Assembly (NCBI GenBank): GCA_903928755.1
Contig: CAIYSH010000125.1
Span: forward strand, 1-5,306
Reading direction: 5' to 3'
From: an uncultured Alphaproteobacteria bacterium
GTDB lineage: Bacteria; Pseudomonadota; Alphaproteobacteria; Caulobacterales; Caulobacteraceae
Length of the DNA stretch: 5,306 nt
This document shows positions 1-4,588 of this stretch, piece by piece. The translations under genes were made by a program, and so were the position numbers. Within the stretch, counting starts at the first letter, position 1, and each line of letters opens with the position of its first letter. Under the pieces are notes generated by a model. The model did no database searches. It saw nothing but the letters and a program-made list of their open reading frames with translations, and was not told the origin of the DNA.

Positions 1-146
1 CTGACCGAGAAGGGTCAAGGCTAGAGAGATGACCCCGGCAGTGCAACCCGCCTCAAGAGACCCTGGAGGCTGCGTTTCGCCCGATGGGACACCTGTTAAG
101 CCCGCGATCTTCGCGCCCGAGGTGAAACCGACAGCGCTGACCCCGC

Positions 147-171
147 TTGATGTCCATTATCGGGATTAACC
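147..171 (+). promoter_or_regulatory. Weak candidate promoter for the lipoprotein gene
   Basis: TTGATG (147-152) is followed after 11 bases by GATTAACC (164-171). This loosely resembles the alphaproteobacterial housekeeping pattern TTGACG, 10-14 bases, GCTANAWC. Only about half of the -10 positions match, so this is a guess based on position and a TTGA core. It lies about 20 bases before the start codon, which would give a very short leader. Confidence 0.2.
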
Positions 172-178
172 GTCTTTC

Positions 179-183
179 AGGGA
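179..183 (+). promoter_or_regulatory. Ribosome binding site of the lipoprotein gene
   Basis: AGGGA lies 6 bases before the ATG at 190. This supports that start, which also places the lipobox cysteine at residue 18, a normal distance for a lipoprotein signal peptide. Confidence 0.6.
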
Positions 184-189
184 ACCATC

Positions 190-864
190 ATGCGTCTCAG
201 GTCACTCCTGCCCATTATTGCCCTCGTGTCCCTGGGTGCCTGCGATTCCGCAAAGCTGGCTGAGGTGACCGGGATCAGACCAGCCGCCTGCACTCCTGGC
301 ACCCAAACGGCCTGTGCAGCGGCACCGGCCGTCAACCCCGCCAGCATGTCACCAGAAACAGCTCCGGTGACCAACACCCAAACGGCAGACGCAGGGACGA
401 CAAGACAGTGTGTTGATGCCTGTCTTGCCGGGGGGCCGGTTCAGGTTGCAACGCCCCGCAGAATAAGCTCCACCCACAGGCGGCACACGACAAGGCCGAG
501 GCGGATGGCCGCTGTGTCACGCCCTGTCTATCTACCGCCTCGGGTCATGGCGGCCCCGCAGCCACCGACGGAGGTCTGGGTGGATCGGGACATAGACCGA
601 ACCGCTCCGGTCTACGGACATCAGGCCTATAACCGCTACCCCAGGCCCCTATCTCCACCCGTGATCTATAACGGACTCCATCATCCACATGAGCCGGCCA
701 GGTATGTTCCCCCTCAGGAGGTCTATATCTACCCGTCTGGCTCGACCGATCGTCGGGGCTATGACGGCGGTGGCGATGCCTGCCAATGCACGACGCCGGC
801 CGCAGGTCGGGACCGCGCCGGCTACCTGACCTGGCCGGGCAAGACCGAATTCCGCGCCAACTAG
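190..864 (+). CDS. Putative lipoprotein of unknown function, Cys-, Pro- and Arg/Tyr-rich
   Basis: I do not recognise a family for this 224-aa protein. The N-terminus is a typical type II signal: Arg at 2 and 4, a hydrophobic stretch at 5-17, and the lipobox LGAC with Cys18 as the predicted lipidated residue. Asp19 follows Cys18; in E. coli Asp at +2 favours inner-membrane retention, but whether that holds here is unknown. The mature part has no further membrane segment. Residues 20-75 are Ala/Thr/Pro-rich, 90-105 carry a basic His/Arg patch, and 110-185 are Pro/Tyr-rich and probably extended. Six further cysteines come in close pairs (34/42, 74/78, 198/200), which suggests disulfides in the periplasm. 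Arginine codons AGA/AGG make up 9 of 23, against 0 of 12 in the HD gene at 4001, and ATA and CTA also occur. This points to weak codon selection or a separate origin. The next gene lies 93 bases downstream on the same strand. Confidence 0.72.
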   Translation: MRLRSLLPIIALVSLGACDSAKLAEVTGIRPAACTPGTQTACAAAPAVNPASMSPETAPVTNTQTADAGTTRQCVDACLAGGPVQVATPRRISSTHRRHTTRPRRMAAVSRPVYLPPRVMAAPQPPTEVWVDRDIDRTAPVYGHQAYNRYPRPLSPPVIYNGLHHPHEPARYVPPQEVYIYPSGSTDRRGYDGGGDACQCTTPAAGRDRAGYLTWPGKTEFRAN

Positions 865-898
865 GGCATGTTTTTCAGGGCTGGAAGGCGCTATGCCT

Positions 899-914
899 GA
901 TCCGGCCCCGGATC
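899..914 (+). repeat. Perfect hairpin between the lipoprotein and phosphatase genes
   Basis: GATCCG (899-904), loop GCCC, CGGATC (909-914) form a perfect 6-bp stem; counted as a palindrome the match extends to 7 bp with a 2-base centre. No T-run follows, so it is not a classical intrinsic terminator. It lies about 35 bases before the phosphatase ribosome binding site and could be a weak terminator, an mRNA stability element or a protein-binding palindrome. A further near-palindrome, AAGGGG/CCCCCTT, lies at 922-934. Confidence 0.4.
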
Positions 915-947
915 TCCGGGCAAGGGGCCCCCTTTACCCCGCACACC

Positions 948-953
948 AGGAGG
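948..953 (+). promoter_or_regulatory. Ribosome binding site of the phosphatase gene
   Basis: A full AGGAGG ends 4 bases before the ATG at 958 and 10 bases before a second in-frame ATG at 964 (protein begins Met-Pro-Met). Both spacings are off the optimum of 5-9, so the start may be either one. The difference is two residues. Confidence 0.7.
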
Positions 954-957
954 CCCC

Positions 958-1740
958 ATGCCCATGACCAACAGACTCCTGCCGCTTGAGGGCATCGAGA
1001 ACTTCCGCGATTTCGGGGGTTATGGCGCGTCGGATGGTCGCCGCATGGTGCAAGGACGGTTCTGGCGATCTGCCCACCATGGCAAGGCGACCCCGGCCGA
1101 CATTTCCGCCATCCAGGCCCTAGACCTGACCACGGTGGTGGATCTGCGCCGACCACGGGAAAGGGAAGCAGAGCCCTCGCGGCGGCCTGACGGGTTCTCG
1201 GGCCAGATCATCCAGTGCGATCTGGGTGACCGGGCAGAGGCCCCGCATGTGGCCTTTCTCCGCGACACCGACCTGACCCCGGACAGCGTGGATGCATTCT
1301 TCATGGATTATTACGCCAAGGCCCCCTTCGAGCCCCGCCACCCCATTCTTTTCCGCGGGTATTTCGAGGCCCTGCTGGCCGCCGAAGCCTCCGTCCTGAT
1401 CCACTGCACGGCCGGCAAGGACCGCACGGGTCTGCTGGCCGCCCTTACCCACCATGTCCTGGGGGTCCATCGGGACGACGCGATTTCAGATTTCCTGATG
1501 ACCAACTCAGCCGCAAGGGTCGAAGCCCGGGCCCCCCTGGTGGCCCAGGCCCTCGCCCAGAGCCTGGGCAGGGTTCCGTCCGATACCGCCGTGCGGCTGT
1601 TTCTTGGCGTCGATGGCAAATACCTCGATGCCGCCCTCGAGGCCATTGCAAGACAATGCGGAAGCCTTGAATCCTACCTGGCCGGGCTTGGCGTCGATGC
1701 TGTCGCGACCGGGCGTCTGCGGGACCGGTATCTGGCCTGA
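958..1740 (+). CDS. Tyrosine-protein phosphatase family (MptpB/LipA-like, Y_phosphatase3)
   Basis: This 260-aa protein is a cysteine-dependent phosphatase. The signature loop HCTAGKDRTG spans residues 149-158, with nucleophile Cys150 and phosphate-binding Arg156 (CX5R). Other family marks are NFRDFGG at 15-21, WRS at 36-38 and DLR at 62-64. Together they place it with the bacterial atypical phosphatases typified by Mycobacterium MptpB and Listeria LipA. Those enzymes remove phosphate from phosphotyrosine and often from phosphoserine/threonine and phosphoinositides. The Lys in the loop (AGK, as in the PTEN loop) is associated with lipid-phosphate binding in that family. Length and motif order are normal and the gene looks intact. 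No signal peptide is visible, so it is probably cytoplasmic, unlike the exported lipoprotein upstream. It could be cotranscribed with the lipoprotein gene, but a 93-base gap with a hairpin lies between them. The family assignment is firm; the substrate is not known. Confidence 0.92.
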   Translation: MPMTNRLLPLEGIENFRDFGGYGASDGRRMVQGRFWRSAHHGKATPADISAIQALDLTTVVDLRRPREREAEPSRRPDGFSGQIIQCDLGDRAEAPHVAFLRDTDLTPDSVDAFFMDYYAKAPFEPRHPILFRGYFEALLAAEASVLIHCTAGKDRTGLLAALTHHVLGVHRDDAISDFLMTNSAARVEARAPLVAQALAQSLGRVPSDTAVRLFLGVDGKYLDAALEAIARQCGSLESYLAGLGVDAVATGRLRDRYLA

Positions 1741-1751
1741 CCGGCAGGGGC

Positions 1752-1775
1752 CAGGTTGAGGGGACCCTCAGCCTG
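1752..1775. terminator. Bidirectional terminator-like hairpin between convergent genes
   Basis: Bases 1752-1762 pair with 1765-1775 in an 11-bp stem with one G-U wobble (T1756 with G1771). Opening the innermost pair gives a 10-bp stem with a 4-base loop. It lies in the 49-base gap between the phosphatase stop and the CoA-transferase stop, where both transcripts converge. Neither side has a T-run, so it may only slow polymerase or protect 3' ends, but position and stability suggest a shared terminator. Confidence 0.6.
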
Positions 1776-1789
1776 CAAGGACTGAAGGA

Positions 1790-2980
1790 TCAGGGATCGA
1801 GACGGGCCATGACCCTGGCGATAAGGTCGGCTGACAGGCCGGCCTCTTCGAGGACCTCGCGGGTATGTTCGCCGAGCCTGGGGGCACCCCGGGTCACGGC
1901 GGGCGCACCTTCAGGAAAGCGGGCCGGTGCCGCCACCGTGGACATCCTGCCGCCCCAGCCATTGTCGACCTCCACCCGGCAGCCGGTGGCCTCGAACTGC
2001 GGCATGTTGATGGCTTCGGTCAGGGTCTGCAGGGGTGCCCAGGCCAGGTCTGCTGCCGTGAGGATTTCAGCGGCCTGCGCAAGGGTCATTCCAGCAAAGG
2101 CGTCTTCCGCAAAGGCCCGGATCTCCCTGACAATGTCGAGATCCGTCACCGGCATGGCATAGCGTGGATTGCCGGGAACCTCAGGGTGCCCAAGGACGGT
2201 CATGAGGTTGGGGAAACATCCCGGCCCCTTGAGGACAAAACAGAGCCAGCGGTCATCCGACGTCCTGAAATAGACTCCGGAAATCGGATGGGGACGCTGG
2301 TCGCGGGGCTGGGTGACGGGCGCTTCGCCGAACCTCAGATGGGTCGACATGTCCCATCCCAGGGCATAGGCGGCCGTGCGCAGCAGGGAGCATTCCACCA
2401 GCCTTCCCCGGCCGGTCTCATGTCGCTCATGAACGGCAGCCAGGACCGAGGACAGGGTCGCCAGGGCGGTGGCGTGATCCCCGAAGCCGGGGCGGCAGGC
2501 AAAAGGCTCCTGGTCGGGGGGAATGTGGGTGCGGCCAACTCCGCTCTTGGTCCAGAAGACGGTTATGTCGAAGGCGGGCAGATCGACATCGGGGCCTTCC
2601 AGCCCGACCCCGGAGACACTGGCATAGATCAGCCGCGGCATTTGGGATTTCAGGGAGTCATAGTCCAGCCGGGCCCGCTTCAGGGCCCCCGGGCGGACAT
2701 TGGTAATGAAGACGTCGGCACCCTGGAGCAGGGCCAGCATGGCCTGACGTCCCTCATCCGACGCAATGTCCAGTGCCACGCCGCGTTTGCCACGGTTTTC
2801 CATGGTGAAAATCGGGCTCCCGGGCATTTCCGCGCTTTCGGGGAAGAAGGTCCGGGTGGCATCCCCGGTCAGGGATTCCACCTTGATCACATCAGCACCC
2901 CAGTCGGCCATGACGGCGGCGCATCCAGGCGCAGCGATCCAGGTCGCCAGTTCAACGACCCTCAGTCCTTGCAGCAGCAT
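1790..2980 (-). CDS. Family III CoA-transferase (CaiB/BaiF type)
   Basis: This 396-aa protein has the usual length and layout of formyl-CoA/carnitine-type CoA-transferases, which move CoA between carboxylic acids through a covalent aspartyl intermediate. Visible family marks are the N-terminal LLQGLRVVEL and ADWGADVIKVE (residues 2-35), the NRGKRGVALD block at 62-71, TNVRPG at 93-98, and the C-terminal LGEHTREVLEE at 369-379. Asp168 in GFGDH (166-169 region) is in the position of the catalytic aspartate of formyl-CoA transferase (Asp169). The segment after the SGVGLEGP motif reads FDITVFWTKSGVG rather than the AQALSGLM pattern of many relatives. This suggests a particular subgroup, but I cannot name its substrate. 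A GGGGAGG ribosome site lies 5 bases before the ATG. The gene starts 47 bases after the dehydrogenase stop on the same strand, so the two are probably cotranscribed. A racemase of the same fold is the main alternative. Confidence 0.94.
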   Translation of the reverse strand: MLLQGLRVVELATWIAAPGCAAVMADWGADVIKVESLTGDATRTFFPESAEMPGSPIFTMENRGKRGVALDIASDEGRQAMLALLQGADVFITNVRPGALKRARLDYDSLKSQMPRLIYASVSGVGLEGPDVDLPAFDITVFWTKSGVGRTHIPPDQEPFACRPGFGDHATALATLSSVLAAVHERHETGRGRLVECSLLRTAAYALGWDMSTHLRFGEAPVTQPRDQRPHPISGVYFRTSDDRWLCFVLKGPGCFPNLMTVLGHPEVPGNPRYAMPVTDLDIVREIRAFAEDAFAGMTLAQAAEILTAADLAWAPLQTLTEAINMPQFEATGCRVEVDNGWGGRMSTVAAPARFPEGAPAVTRGAPRLGEHTREVLEEAGLSADLIARVMARLDP

Positions 2981-2985
2981 GTCAG

Positions 2986-2992
2986 CCTCCCC
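2986..2992 (-). promoter_or_regulatory. Ribosome binding site of the CoA-transferase gene
   Basis: GGGGAGG on the minus strand lies 5 bases before the ATG at 2980. It confirms the start, and its strength suggests independent translation within the two-gene transcript. Confidence 0.75.
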
Positions 2993-3027
2993 GTTTTCGT
3001 TTTCAGTCCAGGGCGTTCCCGCCCGTG

Positions 3028-3837
3028 TCAGGAGGTGCCAACCGCCCCGCCGTCGCTGGCGATGATCTGACCCACGACATATTCGCCCGCCCGGGAGGCC
3101 AGGAAGATGACCAGTCCGGCAATGTCTTCCGGCGCGCCGACCCGGCCGCTGGGATTGCCCCGGCCGACACGGTCCCAGTCGGCATTTTCAGTGTCTCCGC
3201 CAAACCCGACGCCGGTAGACAGCATCCAGGTCGGATAGGGACCCGGCGCAATGGCGTTGCAGAGGATGCGCTCCTTGGTCAGGTGCGAGGCCAGGAAGCG
3301 GGTCAGGTGATGGACGGCCGCCTTCGAGGCCCCATAGGAGAAGGTATCGAAGGCCGCCGACTTCAGACCGTCAATGGAACCGATATTGATGATCCGGGCG
3401 GGATCGCCCTCGGCACCGGCCTTGCGCAGCAGGGGCAGGAGCTTCTGGGTCAGGAAGAAGACACCCTTGACGTTGGTGTCCATCACCTTGTCCCAGCCCA
3501 CTTCGGGAAACGCATCGATCGGCGCACCCCAGGCTGCGCCGGCATTGTTGACCAGAATGTCGAGGCGGTCTTCCGAGGCTGCCAGCCGTGATGCCAGGGA
3601 AACAATGCCGGTCATCTGGGAAAGATCGGCAGGCAGGGAGACGCACGCTCCACCATAGGTCTCGGAAAGGCGCCTGGCTGTGGCATCACAGACATCGGCC
3701 TTGCGAGACGAAATATAGACCTTTGCGCCCCCCGCCAGCAGGCCTGCGGCGATCATTTCGCCAATACCGCGGGACCCCCCGGTCACCAGGGCAACCTTGC
3801 CCCGGACTGAAAACAGGTTGTTGAAGTCTGCCGCCAT
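3028..3837 (-). CDS. Short-chain dehydrogenase/reductase, RhlG-like
   Basis: This 269-aa classical SDR oxidises or reduces a hydroxy/keto group with NAD(P). The cofactor motif TGGSRGIG is at 19-26, NNAG at 97-100, the structural Asn at 122 (TNVKG), and the catalytic Ser154, Tyr168 and Lys172 are all present (SYGASK at 167-172). The SSRK segment at 43-46 places Arg and Lys after strand 2, which usually indicates NADPH preference. That segment, the PADLS and DILVNNAG blocks and the C-terminal SDGG resemble Pseudomonas RhlG (a 3-hydroxyacyl-forming reductase) more than the short FabG enzymes. The frame stays open upstream to 4077, but that extension would cross the divergent promoter and the HD gene. 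The start at 3837 has AAGGAA 7 bases upstream and gives a normal N-terminus. It is probably the first gene of a transcript that continues into the CoA-transferase. The reaction class is sure; the substrate (hydroxyacyl, hydroxyacyl-CoA or an alicyclic alcohol) is inferred. Confidence 0.94.
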   Translation of the reverse strand: MAADFNNLFSVRGKVALVTGGSRGIGEMIAAGLLAGGAKVYISSRKADVCDATARRLSETYGGACVSLPADLSQMTGIVSLASRLAASEDRLDILVNNAGAAWGAPIDAFPEVGWDKVMDTNVKGVFFLTQKLLPLLRKAGAEGDPARIINIGSIDGLKSAAFDTFSYGASKAAVHHLTRFLASHLTKERILCNAIAPGPYPTWMLSTGVGFGGDTENADWDRVGRGNPSGRVGAPEDIAGLVIFLASRAGEYVVGQIIASDGGAVGTS

Positions 3838-3844
3838 CTGTCTG

Positions 3845-3850
3845 TTCCTT
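3845..3850 (-). promoter_or_regulatory. Ribosome binding site that fixes the dehydrogenase start
   Basis: AAGGAA on the minus strand ends 7 bases before the ATG at 3837. It supports the 269-aa form over the 349-aa open frame that begins at 4077. Confidence 0.6.
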
Positions 3851-3872
3851 GCCCTGTCCCCACGGCTCTTTT

Positions 3873-3917
3873 CCGGCCCTGCGGGAGGGATTCCCTTAGA
3901 CCATGCGCAGGGGCCGG
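3873..3917 (-). repeat. Imperfect inverted repeat in the dehydrogenase 5' leader
   Basis: CCGGCCCTGCG (3873-3883) pairs with CGCAGGGGCCGG (3906-3917) over 11 bp with one bulged G and a 22-base loop. It would lie in the untranslated leader of the dehydrogenase mRNA, about 20 bases ahead of the ribosome site. There is no T-run after it on the minus strand. It could be a leader stem, an operator or chance in GC-rich DNA. Confidence 0.4.
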
Positions 3918-3919
3918 GC

Positions 3920-3949
3920 AATTTATGTCCACATACCAAGTTGACAATT
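3920..3949. promoter_or_regulatory. Divergent promoter core with operator-like inverted repeat
   Basis: This is the least GC-rich stretch of the 163-base divergent gap. TTGACA at 3941-3946 is a perfect -35 element for the rightward HD gene, but I see no good -10 at normal spacing. On the minus strand TTGTCA and ATAAAT (15 bases apart) could serve the dehydrogenase. The arms AATT-TA-TGTC (3920-3929) and GACAATT (3943-3949) form an imperfect inverted repeat, so one regulator could control both directions. Confidence 0.35.
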
Positions 3950-3976
3950 CCGGGATGGGGGGGCCACGCTCCGGAA
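3948..3976. repeat. Inverted repeat TTCCGG-N17-CCGGAA ahead of the HD gene
   Basis: TTCCGG (3948-3953) and CCGGAA (3971-3976) are perfect inverted copies around a 17-base spacer that includes a run of seven G (3957-3963). The right arm ends 12 bases before the HD gene's ribosome site. It is a candidate operator or leader stem. The arms are short enough to be chance in DNA this rich in G and C. Confidence 0.3.
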
Positions 3977-3988
3977 ATACAGACTGCC

Positions 3989-3995
3989 AGGGAGG
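3989..3995 (+). promoter_or_regulatory. Ribosome binding site that fixes the HD gene start
   Basis: AGGGAGG ends 5 bases before the ATG at 4001, an ideal spacing. It rules in the 195-aa protein over the longer open frame that begins at 3797 inside the dehydrogenase gene. Confidence 0.8.
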
Positions 3996-4000
3996 CGAAA

Positions 4001-4588
4001 ATGGCTGACGGTGAAATCCTCGACAAGGCGAAGTTCCACACCATGTTGGACTCCACGAAAGAGGACTGGGCGGCCATCGGCCGGGCCGGTGCCCCCTTTC
4101 ATCAGGCCTTTCCCGACCGCCTCCTGGCCCATCTGAACATGCTCGCCGACGACAGTGGTGGGTTCACCGTCACCCGGCTGGAGCATTCCCTGCAGACCGC
4201 CACCCGCGCCCACAAGGACGGGCGGGACGAGGAATATGTGGTGTGCGCCCTGATGCACGACATCGGCGACATTCTGGCCCCGTCAAATCACGCCGAGCTG
4301 GGGGCCATGATCATGAAGCCCTACATCTCGGAACAGAACTACTGGATGATGGACAAGCACGGCATTTTCCAGGGCTATTACTTCTTCCAGCACCTGGGTC
4401 TGGATCGCGACATGCGCGACCAGTATCGCGGCCATGAATGGTTCGAATACACGGCGCAGTTCTGTCACCTGTACGATCAGAACAGCTTCGATCCGGCCTA
4501 TGAGTCCATGCCGCTTTCGGCCTTTGAGCCCATGATCCGCCGGGTTGTCGCCCAACCCAAGCGGTCGATCTACCGCAAGAAAGCCTAA
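4001..4588 (+). CDS. HD-domain protein, PhnZ/MIOX-like diiron oxygenase candidate
   Basis: This 195-aa cytoplasmic protein carries one HD domain. Set against my recollection of PhnZ (2-amino-1-hydroxyethylphosphonate oxygenase), the block LEHSLQ at 60-65 and the block ALMHDIGD at 83-90 match closely. The six metal ligands have counterparts: His62, His86, Asp87, His97, His120 and Asp159. The His97-His120 spacing of 23 is near PhnZ's 24. This supports a two-metal site, as in the mixed-valence diiron oxygenases PhnZ, TmpB and myo-inositol oxygenase. PhnZ's Tyr24/Glu27 substrate-sensing pair, 10 and 7 residues before the first ligand, is replaced by Ser52 and Phe55, so the substrate is probably different. 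A conserved-looking tail DQNSFDPAYESMP follows Asp159. No phosphonate gene or 2-oxoglutarate oxygenase partner is in view; the neighbours are CoA-ester genes. The gene is divergent from the dehydrogenase and its stop overlaps the synthetase stop. A metal-dependent phosphohydrolase is the main alternative. Confidence 0.88.
   Translation: MADGEILDKAKFHTMLDSTKEDWAAIGRAGAPFHQAFPDRLLAHLNMLADDSGGFTVTRLEHSLQTATRAHKDGRDEEYVVCALMHDIGDILAPSNHAELGAMIMKPYISEQNYWMMDKHGIFQGYYFFQHLGLDRDMRDQYRGHEWFEYTAQFCHLYDQNSFDPAYESMPLSAFEPMIRRVVAQPKRSIYRKKA

Noticed and set aside
1..24. C-terminal tail of an upstream plus-strand gene ending in TAG at 22-24
   Set aside because: Only seven codons are visible; there is nothing to support coding.
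871..875. Five-T run after the lipoprotein stop as an intrinsic terminator
   Set aside because: No convincing stem precedes it; only 3-bp pairings are possible.
875..1156. A 93-codon minus-strand frame across the lipoprotein-phosphatase gap
   Set aside because: It overlaps the conserved start of the phosphatase, and its translation looks like an antisense shadow.
1865..3070. A 401-codon open frame on the plus strand opposite the CoA-transferase
   Set aside because: It is antisense to a clear family III CoA-transferase, its translation is Gly/Gln/Arg-rich with no recognisable domain, and long antisense frames are common in GC-rich DNA.
3025..3591. A 188-codon plus-strand frame opposite the dehydrogenase
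   Set aside because: It is a shadow of the SDR coding frame, with no recognised motif.
3797..4000. A 68-residue N-terminal extension of the HD protein that resembles a signal peptide
   Set aside because: It begins inside the dehydrogenase gene on the opposite strand, and AGGGAGG at 3989-3995 clearly marks the start at 4001.
3838..4077. An 80-residue N-terminal extension of the dehydrogenase
   Set aside because: It would cover the divergent promoter and overlap the HD gene; SDRs start just before the TGxxxGIG motif, and a ribosome site supports 3837.
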